Positions 15,187-25,600 of a DNA stretch of 64,000 nt are shown here, one piece after another. The stretch is from Flavisolibacter nicotianae (lineage in GTDB: Bacteria > Bacteroidota > Bacteroidia > Chitinophagales > Chitinophagaceae): the NCBI RefSeq assembly GCF_003628535.1, contig NZ_RBCI01000007.1:178684-242683 (forward strand), read 5' to 3'. The notes below the pieces were generated by a model. It was not told the DNA's origin. It saw only the letters and a list, made by a program, of their open reading frames with translations, and ran no database searches. The stretch's first letter is position 1, and every line of letters starts with the position of its first letter. The translations under genes were made by a program, and so were the position numbers.

Positions 15187-17988
15187 ATGAAACGACACTG
15201 GCTGGTACTTCTGTTCTTTTTTTCGCAAACTGCCTTTTCGCAGACCATTGCTGTTACAAAGCTTTTCTGTGAAAGCGCAGAAGCGCCATTGGGTGTGGAG
15301 AAACCAACGCCATCGCTGGGCTGGCAACTTAGCTCACCAGGCAGGGGCGTGTTGCAATCCGCTTACCGCATCCTGGTGGCGGAAGACCCTGCGCTGCTGA
15401 AGAAGAACGAAGGCAACATTTGGGATTCGCACCGGGTGGTTTCGGGCCAGTCGCTGCATGTTTCGTATGCCGGTAAAAAGCTGGTGCCGGCAAAAACCTA
15501 CTACTGGAAAGTACAGGTGTGGGACCAGCAAAAAAGACCGTCTGCCTGGAGCGCTGTTTCCTCCTGGCAAATGGGACTGCCTGTAAAAGAAGACTGGAAG
15601 GGAGCGCAATGGATCGCTTATGAAAAAATGCCCGATTCACTGTTGACGATACCGGCCGAACATGGAAAAGGCAGCGGCAAAGGCGCCAACGTTAAGGAGG
15701 TTTTACCGCTTTTCCGGAAAACCCTTCCGTTGCAAAAGCCACTGGAAAAAGCAACGGTTTTCATTTCCGGCCTGGGGCATTTTGAAATGAGTGTGAACGG
15801 CAGGAAGATCGGTGATCATTTTTTGGATCCCGGCTGGACGATGTATGACAAAGAAGCCCAGTATGTCACCTTCGACATCACAAAAAACCTGCAGCAGGGA
15901 AACAATTCGGTGGGTGTGCAATTGGGGAACGGTTTTTATTTCATGCCCCGCCAGCGCTACCGCAAGCACACCGGCGCCTTTGGCTTTCCCAAACTCATTT
16001 GCCGCATTCACCTGCAATACAGGGACGGTTCTGCCGATGATGTGGTTAGTGATCAGTCCTGGAAGACGTCGGCAAGCCCGGTGACGTTTTCAAGCATATA
16101 CGGCGGAGAAGACTACGACGCCACACTGGAACAGAAAGGCTGGAACACAAATGCCTTCAATGACGCTTCCTGGAAGCAGGCCGTTCTTGTTGACGGGCCG
16201 CCTGTCTTGCAGTCGCAAAAACAAGATCCGGTGAAAATCATGGATACGCTTTTGCCAACGAAAATCACCGTGATCAGGGACAATGTGATTGTCTACGACA
16301 TGGGGCAAAACGCTTCGGGCATTCCATTTCTTTCCGTGCGTGGACAAAAGGGTGATTCCGTTCGTTTGATTCCGGGGGAATTGTTGAAAGACGATGGCTC
16401 TGTTTCGCAGAAAGCCACGGGGAGTCCTGTTTACTTTACGTATATCTTAAACGGTAAGGGCAAAGAGAACTGGCAGCCCCGGTTTTCATACACCGGTTTT
16501 CGGTATCTGCAGGTCGAAAAAAAACTGTCGAAAGAAAGCAAAGACACGACGCTCTTCCCCGAAATCGTTGCCGTGAAAAGTTTGCACACACGAAATGCCG
16601 CTAGAACAGTCGGGAGTTTTTCTTCGTCGAGCCCCTTATTCAACCAGACAAAAGACCTGATCGACTGGGCGGTGCGCAGCAACATGCAGAGCATCCTTAC
16701 CGATTGTCCGCACCGTGAAAAACTGGGCTGGCTGGAGCAACTGCACCTGATGGGCAATTCCATTCATTACAACTACGATATGGAGCGGCTGTTTCAGAAA
16801 GTGCTGGCCGATATGCGCACGGCGCAATCCGACAGCGGCTCCCTTCCCGAATATGCGCCGGAATACGTGAAGATGTCGTTCATGGACGGCATCTTCCTGG
16901 AATCACCCGAATGGGGAAGCGCCAGCATCATCCTGCCCTGGTACCTCTACCAGTGGTACGGCAACCGGGAGGTGCTGGAGGAGAATTTTTCGGTGATGCA
17001 GCGGTATTTCGCTTACCTCGGGAATAGGGCAAAAGACAATATTCTTTCGCATGGTTTGAGCGACTGGTATGACCTGGGTCCTGAGCGGCAGGGCCTTGCC
17101 CAGCTAACGCCAATGGGACTTACCGCCACGGCCACTTATTTTTACGATGCGAAGATCTTAAGCAAAGTTGCTGCGCTGCTGGGTAAAACAAACGACGCGA
17201 CGACCTACCGGGCTTTGGCGGAAAAAATTAAGCTGGCCTTCAATAAAAAATTCTTTGACGCGAAGGCGGTACAATACGGCACAGGCAGCCAAACGGCCAA
17301 CGCAATGGCTCTGTACATAGGCCTTGTGCCGGAACAATACAAATCCCGCATTCTCGACAACCTGGTAAAGGACATCAGGAGCCGGAACAACAGCATTACG
17401 TCCGGGGATATTGGTTTTCGCTACCTGCTGCAGGCGCTTCAGAACGAAGGCCGCTCGGACGTGATCTACGACATCAATTGTAGGTCCGACGTTCCCGGTT
17501 ATGGCTACCAGTTGGCCAAAGGCGCGACGGCGCTGACGGAATCCTGGGTGGCGTCGCCGGTTGTGTCCAACAATCACCTGATGCTGGGGCATTTGATGGA
17601 GTGGTTTTACAGCGGCCTGGGTGGCATTGGCCAGGCGGCCGGCTCGGTGGGATACAAGTCCATTGAGATCAATCCGCAGCCGGTAGGTGATCTGCGCTTT
17701 GTCAGCACGTCCTATGAATGCCCCTACGGGTTGATCCGGTCCGGGTGGAAAAAAGCACAAAACGGTTTTACACTGGACGTGCAAATCCCGGTCAACACGA
17801 CGGCCACCATCCTGTTGCCGGCAACTGCCGCATCAAAAATCCGTGAAGGTGACCGTGAACTGAAAGGCCGGAAAGATGTGCGGTTTTTGGGATTTGCCAA
17901 CGGCAAGGCAAAGATCAAAGTAGGATCGGGCCGTTATCAATTTACTGTACTGGAAAAAGACGCCAAAGAATTGGTGCTGTCAAAATAA
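15187..17988 (+). CDS. GH78 alpha-L-rhamnosidase (first of three)
   Basis: The 933-residue protein has a Sec signal ending T-A-F-S-Q near residue 19. N-terminal fibronectin-like domain (E-K-P-T-P-S-L-G-W-Q), two jelly-roll domains, the (alpha/alpha)6 catalytic domain from about residue 480, and a C-terminal beta-sandwich follow the standard GH78 order. The catalytic signature is D506-C-P-H-R-E511-K-L-G-W; the Glu matches the general-acid position. The block G-S-L-P-E-Y-A-P-E-Y and the late A-T-A-L-T-E-S-W are also typical. It hydrolyses terminal alpha-L-rhamnose, consistent with RG-I, RG-II or decorated arabinogalactan. It differs strongly from the GH78 at 42032, so the two probably have different linkages. 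Confidence 0.93.
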   Translation: MKRHWLVLLFFFSQTAFSQTIAVTKLFCESAEAPLGVEKPTPSLGWQLSSPGRGVLQSAYRILVAEDPALLKKNEGNIWDSHRVVSGQSLHVSYAGKKLVPAKTYYWKVQVWDQQKRPSAWSAVSSWQMGLPVKEDWKGAQWIAYEKMPDSLLTIPAEHGKGSGKGANVKEVLPLFRKTLPLQKPLEKATVFISGLGHFEMSVNGRKIGDHFLDPGWTMYDKEAQYVTFDITKNLQQGNNSVGVQLGNGFYFMPRQRYRKHTGAFGFPKLICRIHLQYRDGSADDVVSDQSWKTSASPVTFSSIYGGEDYDATLEQKGWNTNAFNDASWKQAVLVDGPPVLQSQKQDPVKIMDTLLPTKITVIRDNVIVYDMGQNASGIPFLSVRGQKGDSVRLIPGELLKDDGSVSQKATGSPVYFTYILNGKGKENWQPRFSYTGFRYLQVEKKLSKESKDTTLFPEIVAVKSLHTRNAARTVGSFSSSSPLFNQTKDLIDWAVRSNMQSILTDCPHREKLGWLEQLHLMGNSIHYNYDMERLFQKVLADMRTAQSDSGSLPEYAPEYVKMSFMDGIFLESPEWGSASIILPWYLYQWYGNREVLEENFSVMQRYFAYLGNRAKDNILSHGLSDWYDLGPERQGLAQLTPMGLTATATYFYDAKILSKVAALLGKTNDATTYRALAEKIKLAFNKKFFDAKAVQYGTGSQTANAMALYIGLVPEQYKSRILDNLVKDIRSRNNSITSGDIGFRYLLQALQNEGRSDVIYDINCRSDVPGYGYQLAKGATALTESWVASPVVSNNHLMLGHLMEWFYSGLGGIGQAAGSVGYKSIEINPQPVGDLRFVSTSYECPYGLIRSGWKKAQNGFTLDVQIPVNTTATILLPATAASKIREGDRELKGRKDVRFLGFANGKAKIKVGSGRYQFTVLEKDAKELVLSK

Positions 17989-17992
17989 AGCT

Positions 17993-19129
17993 ATGAAACG
18001 TAGGTTCATCATTGTGCATGTTCTCCTGTTCTTTTTTGCGACAACCTGTTTTTCACAGACAGGCAAAAGCACCGTTCCGGATCAGCAGATGCAGGCGATC
18101 TACCAGGAAATCAAAACACCTTTCAAATATGGATTGGTGGTGGTGCCTAAAAATGATTCGCAAAAAGTGGATTGCCCAACGGTCTTTCGCAAGGGAAAGA
18201 TGTGGTACATGTCGTACATTGTTTTTGACGGACGCGGCTACGAAACCTGGCTGGCGAAAAGCAGGGACCTGCTGAACTGGCAAACCCTGGGACGCATCCT
18301 GGCTCACAGCAGCGATACCACGCAATGGGACGCCTCGCAAAAGGCGGGTTACCTCTCCCTCGTGAATACGAAATGGGGCGGCGATTATTCCCTGCAGAAG
18401 TTCAATAAAAACTATTGGGTAAGCTATATCGGCGGTAAGGAAAGAGGCTATGAAACCGGGCTGCTCTCCATCGGGATGGCTTATACAGGCAAAGACGCCA
18501 CCACCGCCCATGGCTGGCTGCGGCTCGACCACCCCGTTCTGACTTCGCACGATGCGGATGTCCGCTGGTGGGAGAATAAAAAAGAATTCAAGAGCACCGT
18601 AATCAGGGACAAGGCTAAATTGACCGGTTACCCGTTTGTGATGTACTACAATGCCAACGGCGATACGGCAAAGGACAACAAGAAAACAAGGTGGTTCGAG
18701 CGGATCGGCATGGCTGTCTCCAACGACATGGTCAGCTGGAAGCGTTTCCAAACCAGCCCGGTCGTGCACCACCCAGTGGGCATTACAGGTGATCCTTACC
18801 TGCAGAAAATCGGCGACCTGTGGGTAATGTTTTATTTCGGTGCGTTCTGGCAGGACAGGAAAGGCGCTTTCAACCGTTTTGCCTGTTCCTACGATTTGGT
18901 CAACTGGACGGACTGGACGGGTGAGAATCTTATCGAGTCTTCCGAGCCGTTTGATGACCTCTATGCACACAAATCCTGCGTGGTAAAACAGAAGGGTGTA
19001 GTGTATCATTTCTACAATGCCGTCAACAAAAAAGAGCAGCGCGGAATTGCAGTGGCCACCTCGAAAGACCTGGGCAAAAGCAGGCTCAGTTTTGTGCCAG
19101 TAAAACAGGCCGCTGTCGAAATACCCTAA
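17993..19129 (+). CDS. Five-bladed beta-propeller glycosidase, GH43/GH117-like
   Basis: The 378-residue protein has a signal peptide ending C-F-S-Q near residue 22. The start of the propeller is marked by V-D60-C-P-T-V-F-R-K-G-K-M-W-Y-M-S-Y, with the Asp in the position of the GH43 catalytic base. Repeated blade patterns follow (Y-E-T-W-L-A-K-S-R-D-L-L-N-W, M-V-S-W-K-R-F, L-V-N-W-T-D-W), and G-D-P-Y-L-Q-K-I-G-D-L-W-V-M-F-Y lies near residue 265. GH43, GH117 and GH130 share this look, and the subfamily cannot be fixed by eye. An exo-acting arabinosidase or galactosidase role would fit the neighbours. It starts 4 bases after the GH78 stop. Confidence 0.7.
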   Translation: MKRRFIIVHVLLFFFATTCFSQTGKSTVPDQQMQAIYQEIKTPFKYGLVVVPKNDSQKVDCPTVFRKGKMWYMSYIVFDGRGYETWLAKSRDLLNWQTLGRILAHSSDTTQWDASQKAGYLSLVNTKWGGDYSLQKFNKNYWVSYIGGKERGYETGLLSIGMAYTGKDATTAHGWLRLDHPVLTSHDADVRWWENKKEFKSTVIRDKAKLTGYPFVMYYNANGDTAKDNKKTRWFERIGMAVSNDMVSWKRFQTSPVVHHPVGITGDPYLQKIGDLWVMFYFGAFWQDRKGAFNRFACSYDLVNWTDWTGENLIESSEPFDDLYAHKSCVVKQKGVVYHFYNAVNKKEQRGIAVATSKDLGKSRLSFVPVKQAAVEIP

Positions 19130-19157
19130 TCGAATCATTACGACAAGAACGTTTACC

Positions 19158-21563
19158 GTGAACAAACTCATTTTTCTTTTTCTTTTTTCACTTGTTTCCG
19201 CCGCGCTGCCTGCCCAGCCACGGCAGGTGATCGGCTTCAACAAAGACTGGAAGTTTTCTTTGGGCGATGATGAAAAGGCGAAGCAGGCAGTGTTTGATGA
19301 CAGCCAATGGCGAACCCTGGACCTGCCGCACGACTGGAGTATTGAAGGTGAGTTCAGTGAAAAGCACCCGACCACGTTCAACCAGGGTGCCCTGCCGGCC
19401 GGCATTGGCTGGTACAGGAAAACATTCAGCCTGCCGGAGAACCTGAAGGCAAAACGGGTGTACATCAATTTCGACGGCGTTTATCGCAACAGCGAAGTGT
19501 GGATCAATGGCCATTTTCTGGGAAAGCGTCCCAATGGCTACATCTCCTTTCGCTACGACCTGACACCTTTTCTGCATTTCGGCAAAGCAAAAGATGTCGT
19601 GGCCGTGCGGGTCGACAATGAGGCGCAACCCAGTTCGCGGTGGTACACCGGGTCCGGCATTTACCGCAAGGTGTGGCTGGAAGCGACGAATGCCGTTGCG
19701 GTTGATCAGTGGGGAAGTTTTGTGACCACACCGCAGGTAAACCCATCCGAAGCATTGGTCCAGATCAAGACAACCTTTACCAACACATCGGGTAAGCCAC
19801 AGTGGATAGAACTGCTGTACGAAATTTTTGATGAAAGAGGTCGCCTCGTGACATCGGACAACCTCACCGGTAAATACCTGGTTGGCAAAACCGGGACTTC
19901 CCATACACTAGCGATGACTGTCAAAAATCCTGCATTGTGGTCGGTCGACAGGCCATACCTGTACAAGGCTGTTACAAAAGTGATGAAAGAGGGGAGAGTG
20001 ATCGACCGGTATGAAACAGGCTTTGGCATCCGGTCGTTCAACTTCGATGCGCGGAAAGGTTTTTTTCTCAACGGAAAGCCACTGAAAATTCTGGGCGTTT
20101 GCAATCACCATGACCTTGGTGCCCTGGGTGCCGCCGTGAACAAAAGAGCCATCGAACGCCAACTGGAAATTTTGAAGGCGATGGGTTGCAACGCCATCCG
20201 CACCGCCCACAACCCGCCGGCGCCTGAGCTACTCGACCTCTGCGACCGCATGGGTTTTCTTGTCATGGACGAAGCGTTTGATATGTGGAAAAAGCGCAAG
20301 AACAAATTTGACTATCATGTTGAATTTGCTGACTGGCACAAAGTTGATTTGGAAGACCAGGTGAAACGCGACCGCAATCATCCCTCCGTATTTGTCTGGA
20401 GCATTGGAAACGAGATCAGGGAGCAGTTCGACAGCTCCGGGACAATCCTTGCAACAGAATTGGCGTCAATCGTGAAAAACCTGGACTCCACACGACCGGT
20501 CACGTCGGCGCTGACAGAGAACCTGCCCGGGAAGAATTTCATTTACCGGTCCGGTGCATTGGATGTGCTGGGCTTTAATTACAAGCATGCGGATTACGAT
20601 TCGCTGCCGCACCGCTTTCCCGGCCAAAAATTTATTGCCACGGAAACAGCGTCGGCACTGTCTACGAGGGGGTACTACGACCAGCCTGCCGACAGCAGCC
20701 GCATCTGGCCGCCGGATTCCAAATCCAAAAATCATGGAAATCAGGATCACACGGTTTCCGCATACGACAACACGTTTGCCTATTGGGGCGCCACGCATGA
20801 AGAAAGCTGGAAGGCTGTGAAGCAGCGGCAATTCATGTCCGGGCTTTTTGTGTGGTCGGGCTTTGATTTCCTTGGTGAGCCGGTGCCTTACCAGTGGCCG
20901 GCGCGGAGCTCGTATTACGGCGTTGTTGACCTGGCTGGTTTCCCCAAAGATGTTTACTACCTGTACCAGAGTGAGTGGACCCAAAAGCCGGTGCTGCACC
21001 TGTTTCCGCACTGGAACTGGAAGGTTGGAGAGGAGGTTGATGTGTGGGCTTATTATAATGCCGCCGATGAAGTGGAATTGTTCCTTAATGGGCGGTCGCT
21101 TGGCGTGCAAAAGAAAAGCAGTGGCCGGCTGCACGTGCAATGGCGGGTGCCCTACCAGCCCGGAACGCTGAAAGCCGTATCAAGAAAAAACGGCAAAGTC
21201 GTTCTCACCAAAGAAATAAAAACAGCCGGCAGGCCCGCCAGGATTCAATTGCTGGCCGACCGCAGCAAGCTCAGGGCGGCAGATGACCTTTCATTCGTCA
21301 CGGTAAAAGTGGTGGATGCGGAGGGAAACCTGGTGCCAGATGCAGCGAACCTCATTCAATTTACACTAACAGGACCCGGTTACCTTGCCGGTGTTGACAA
21401 CGGACTGCAAACAGGCACCGAATCATTTAAAACACCTTTCCGCAAAGCCTACAACGGGCTTTGCCTGGCCATTGTCGGTACCAACGGAAAAAAGGGAACA
21501 ATTATGCTGCAGGCAAAGGCTGATGGACTTGTTTCCTCTTCAATTCAATTGCAGGTCTTTTAG
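19158..21563 (+). CDS. GH2 beta-galactosidase-type enzyme with DUF4982-like and Ig-like C-terminus
   Basis: The start is a GTG at 19158, giving a signal peptide ending L-P-A-Q. The 801 residues are ordered as sugar-binding domain (about 22-190; L-P-H-D-W-S-I-E-G, G-W-Y-R-K-T-F, R-W-Y-T-G-S-G-I-Y-R), Ig-like domain, TIM barrel (I-R-T-A-H-N-P-P), then DUF4982-like and bacterial Ig-like domains. Acid/base is E419 in I-G-N-E and nucleophile E496 in A-T-E-T. This arrangement is that of Bacteroidetes exo-beta-galactosidases; GH2 also includes beta-glucuronidases and alpha-L-arabinopyranosidases. It is the last gene before a 311-base gap, so it probably ends the first transcription unit. Confidence 0.92.
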   Translation: MNKLIFLFLFSLVSAALPAQPRQVIGFNKDWKFSLGDDEKAKQAVFDDSQWRTLDLPHDWSIEGEFSEKHPTTFNQGALPAGIGWYRKTFSLPENLKAKRVYINFDGVYRNSEVWINGHFLGKRPNGYISFRYDLTPFLHFGKAKDVVAVRVDNEAQPSSRWYTGSGIYRKVWLEATNAVAVDQWGSFVTTPQVNPSEALVQIKTTFTNTSGKPQWIELLYEIFDERGRLVTSDNLTGKYLVGKTGTSHTLAMTVKNPALWSVDRPYLYKAVTKVMKEGRVIDRYETGFGIRSFNFDARKGFFLNGKPLKILGVCNHHDLGALGAAVNKRAIERQLEILKAMGCNAIRTAHNPPAPELLDLCDRMGFLVMDEAFDMWKKRKNKFDYHVEFADWHKVDLEDQVKRDRNHPSVFVWSIGNEIREQFDSSGTILATELASIVKNLDSTRPVTSALTENLPGKNFIYRSGALDVLGFNYKHADYDSLPHRFPGQKFIATETASALSTRGYYDQPADSSRIWPPDSKSKNHGNQDHTVSAYDNTFAYWGATHEESWKAVKQRQFMSGLFVWSGFDFLGEPVPYQWPARSSYYGVVDLAGFPKDVYYLYQSEWTQKPVLHLFPHWNWKVGEEVDVWAYYNAADEVELFLNGRSLGVQKKSSGRLHVQWRVPYQPGTLKAVSRKNGKVVLTKEIKTAGRPARIQLLADRSKLRAADDLSFVTVKVVDAEGNLVPDAANLIQFTLTGPGYLAGVDNGLQTGTESFKTPFRKAYNGLCLAIVGTNGKKGTIMLQAKADGLVSSSIQLQVF

Positions 21564-21874
21564 CCAACAAATTCTTGGGTTCAATTTTTGGACTGTTTTT
21601 CCTGCGAATTTAGGCAGGCAATTTCCCGTTAGCACAACAGCGGAAAGTTCCGCAATCGATTGCGTTTTTTATGCGGTCTGAAATAAGGAGAAAATAGTAA
21701 AATTGTCCATCATTTTAAAAAAAGATGCCATTGTTCTCCCTTCTCTGTCAATCTACCTTTAGGATCATTAAGGAAGTAGCGGTTTTAGCATGGAGTAGAA
21801 TTTAAAAGAATAGTACAGGAGGAGATCGGGGTTGCTACCATTCTTTCATTGACCACAGCATTAATACTTGCTAT
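21564..21874. other. Non-coding gap between the first enzyme run and the DUF3826-susCD block
   Basis: No gene is visible. The interval contains overlapping inverted repeats at 21640-21670 and an AT-rich stretch leading into the DUF3826 gene. It is the best candidate in this half of the window for a terminator of the upstream operon combined with a promoter/operator for the susCD operon. Confidence 0.55.
21640..21670. promoter_or_regulatory. Overlapping palindromes: LacI-like operator and/or terminator
   Basis: GCGGAAAGTTCCGC (21640-21653, 6-bp stem) overlaps the perfect 14-base palindrome CGCAATCGATTGCG (21651-21664), which is followed directly by TTTTTT (21665-21670). Two readings are possible: an intrinsic terminator for the upstream operon, or a LacI-family operator, whose cores are often CG-centred palindromes such as AATCGATT. 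The shared half-site CGATTGC with the dyad at 1389-1414 supports the operator reading. Both could hold at once. Confidence 0.5.
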
Positions 21875-22552
21875 ATGAAATTTGCCTTTTTTCTTTTTTC
21901 TGTGCTGTTATCTTCATCCGCACTACAGGCCCAGGACAATGCCACCCCGGCAGAGAAAGAGGCGGCCTATACCCGAACCATTACCACAAGAGCCGAAAAA
22001 ATTGTTGCTGCCTTGCAGCTAACCGATACCAAAAAAACAGCGAAGTTGACAGGGTTGGTCGCCGGCCAGTACCGCAACCTGAATACCGTTTATACATTTC
22101 GCGACGAACAGGTAAAGAAAGCAAAGCAAGACCTGGGCAGTGACAAAGAAGCATTGGCAGCCCGGTTAAAGTCCATCGACGAAGAAACCACAAAAGCCAC
22201 GAGAGCCCTGCACGCAAAATACCTGCAAGACCTTGCAAAAGAACTAAATCCCGACCAGGTTGATGCAATTAAGGATGGCATGACCTACAATGTGCTTCAT
22301 GTAACTTATGATGGTTACCTGAGCATGCTGCCCAATCTTACCGCTGCACAGAAAGAACAGATCTGGCAGTGGCTCGTGGAAGCCCGGGAAAATGCGATGG
22401 ATGCTGAATCATCGGAGAAAAAGCATGGCTGGTTTGGAAAGTACAAGGGCCGCATCAACAATTATTTATCGGCTGCAGGCTATGACATGAAAAAAGAAGG
22501 CGAGGCGTGGCAGAAACGATTGGCAGAAGAAAAGCAAAAGGGAACACACTAA
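21875..22552 (+). CDS. DUF3826 family secreted protein (copy 1)
   Basis: The 225-residue protein has a signal peptide ending A-L-Q-A-Q near residue 20. The rest is mostly charged helices with the family-like segments R-A-E-K-I-V-A-A-L-Q-L-T-D, L-N-P-D-Q-V-D-A-I-K-D-G-M-T and V-L-H-V-T-Y-D-G-Y-L-S-M-L-P-N-L-T. DUF3826 proteins recur in pectin-related loci of Bacteroidetes and have no established function known to me. It is the first gene of the block holding susC and susD, 89 bases upstream of susC. A paralogue lies at 44810-45520 inside the second enzyme run. Confidence 0.85.
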   Translation: MKFAFFLFSVLLSSSALQAQDNATPAEKEAAYTRTITTRAEKIVAALQLTDTKKTAKLTGLVAGQYRNLNTVYTFRDEQVKKAKQDLGSDKEALAARLKSIDEETTKATRALHAKYLQDLAKELNPDQVDAIKDGMTYNVLHVTYDGYLSMLPNLTAAQKEQIWQWLVEARENAMDAESSEKKHGWFGKYKGRINNYLSAAGYDMKKEGEAWQKRLAEEKQKGTH

Positions 22553-22641
22553 CGATTCATTTTCTTTCAGACGTAAGCATTTACACAAACGTGTCAACAA
22601 AGGATAGAGAACCATCTCCGTTATTTATTTAAAACTGCTAT

Positions 22642-25600
22642 ATGCAAAAAGATCTACAGCGCTTTATTTTTCTTCTCGGCATGTTACTGGCATGTTCCGT
22701 AGTGTTTGCGCAGCAACGCACGATCACGGGTGTGGTCACCAACGACGAATCAAAAGAACCGCTTTCCGGCGTTTCGATTTCCGTAAAGGGTACAGACCGC
22801 GTGACGTCAACGAACGAAAAGGGCCAGTTTTCCATCCTGGTGTCCGGCAATGAGTCGGTACTGAAAATTTCCAGTGTCGGTTATCTCTACAAAGAAATCA
22901 CCGTCGGTGGGCAAAATTCGGTTTCCATTTCACTGGCCAAGGATGTCAAGCAAATGGACGAAGTGGTCGTGATCGGCTACGGCACACAACGAAAAACGCA
23001 CCTGACAGGATCGGTCGGAACGGTTGATGTAAAGCGGATCGAAGATTTCCCCGGGGGCAACCTTTCCCAGGCACTGAAGGGACAGGTGGTTGGTGTGAGT
23101 GTATCGGGTGGTTATTCCCGTCCCGGTGAAGCTGCCACCATCAGCATCCGCAATCCAATTTCTTTTTCGAAGGATGCACCGAAAGACCCTTTGTACGTGA
23201 TCGACGACATTATCAGGACCAAGGCTGATTTTGATCTTCTCGACGCCACGGAGATCGAGAACATTTCCGTGCTGAAAGATGCATCGGCCGCCATTTACGG
23301 AATCATGGGTTCCAATGGTGTGATCGTCGTGAGGACAAAGCGGGGTAGGGCCGGGGCTCCCGTCATTAGTTATACGGCTTCCGCCGGGATATCCGACGCC
23401 ACGTCAATGCCAAAGATGATGACCGGCTACCAGCAAGCTCTTTATATGAACGATTACCTGAATGGTTCCAAAAACTGGGACCAGGCGGCAGTTGCGCAGC
23501 TTTCGGGCATCTACACACAGGACGAGGTGGACTATTTCAAAACGCACAACTACGACTGGCTGAAAAACGCCTGGCAGAAAGCGTACAATACGCGTCATGC
23601 ACTGAACGTGTCCGGCGGTTCGGACAGGGCCACCTATTTTGCCGGCTTTACCTACAGCTCCGAAAACAGCAATTTCGACGGGTTGGGCTACAAACGTTAT
23701 TCCTTCCGCTCGAGCAGCGATATCAAACTCGCCGCGGGCTTAAAACTTGGCCTGGCATTGAGCGGTAATTTGTCGGACAGGAAAAACACGTTCAACAAGC
23801 AGGGAAATGAAAGCCTCGACAACGACTGGAAAACACTGATCGGCGAAAACCAGGGCTATACACCCTACATCAATGGCCTGCCGATTTTAATTCCGGGTGC
23901 AGGCACAAGCTCCAACATCAATACCTACCACTACTTTGCAGTTCACGAACTGAACAACTACACAAGCTCTTATAATACAGGACTGAACTTCCAGGGCCAG
24001 TTGTCATACGAAATTCCCTTTATCAAAGGCTTAAAAGCGGCTGTCAACTACAACAAGAACATCGCCAACTCCTGGGGCAAACAATACGGTACAAAATACA
24101 CGGTATATGACTTCAACAAGCTGGGATCAAATGGTCACATCCTTGGCGATTCAGTGATCAAGACCTACACATGGTCGAACGGTGACCGGGTGCGTCTCAA
24201 CCCGACCATCACGAAGACTTACCAGTTGAACACAACCGTGAATTACGACAGGACATTTGGCAAACACCAGATCGGGGCCCTGTTTGTGTATGAACAAGCT
24301 GAAGCGTTTTCCGACGGCGTAGCCGGCCAGGTGGATGGTGTGGTTGTTGGCGGTTTGGACAACCAGAATTTTGCGGTTGGTACGTCAACAAACCCCGATG
24401 GATCGTCAAACGAAACGATCTCCGAAGCCGGTCGCATGGCCTACATCGGTCGCCTCAACTATAGCTTCGCGAACAAATACCTCTTTGAAGCCAACCTGCG
24501 GGCTGATGCCAGCCAGAACTTTGCTCCTGAGAACAGGTGGGGTTATTTTCCTTCTCTTTCCGCCGGCTGGGTCGTATCTGATGAAAACTTCTTCGACAAT
24601 CTGACAAAAACAGTGAATTATTTAAAGATCAGAGGTTCGGTTGGTTTCATGGGAATCGACAATACCAAATCTTACCAGTGGCTGCGGAGCTACGCCATTC
24701 AAACCGGCAAGGCTGCCGTGTTTGGCGGCAACAGCGACCGCGGTCTTGCAACTGTCATGAACATTGACTTAGCCAACAGGGCTGTGCATTGGGACAACCA
24801 AGACAAGTACGACATTGGTTTGGATGCCCGCTTCCTGCGCAACCGCTTATCGATTTCAACAGACTGGTACATCAACAAGTCGTACAACATGCTGTCCAGC
24901 CTCACTTCTTCACCATCGATCCTGATCGGAACGGCCCTGCCAACAGAAAACTTTGGAAAGGCCAACGTGTTTGGCTACGAGCTGTCGGCAAACTGGAGAG
25001 ACAACATTGGAAAGAACTGGAGCTACAACGTGACCACCAACTTTAACTGGAATGATAACCGGGTTCTTGTTGCAGATGTGCCGAAAGGTGACATCGGAAC
25101 CTTCAAGGACCAGAACGGCAAATCGAACGACATGGGCTTTTATGGCTATCATTCACTGGGTATTCTCAGAACACAGGCAGAAGTGGACGCCTACGTTGCA
25201 CAATACAATATCACAGACATGTTGGGTTATAAACCGGGTACCAATAACCCGATCAGGCCGGGCATGCTGGCTTTTGCCGACGTCAGGGGAAAACAAAATG
25301 CCACCACCGGCAAATATGATGGTCCGGACGGTGTAATTGACGTTAACGACCAGGACTTTCTGAAAGCAAAACAGGACAATCACTACGGCCTTGGCATCAA
25401 CTGGGGTGTTTCGTACAAAACGGTAAGTCTGAACGTGGTGATGGGCATGAGCTGGGGCGGCATTAGCTCTGTTGAATCGGCTGCACGGAAAGTCGGAACG
25501 GCTTATTCCAACCGTCCTTCCTTCTGGTCCGACCACTGGACTCCTGATAATATCAATGCAGCCTATCCTTCGCCTTATTATACCAGCACCTATGATGTTG

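Noticed and set aside
18053..19468. Minus-strand ORF of 471 aa
   Set aside because: It is antisense to the propeller and GH2 genes and crosses their boundary; no domain or signal supports it.
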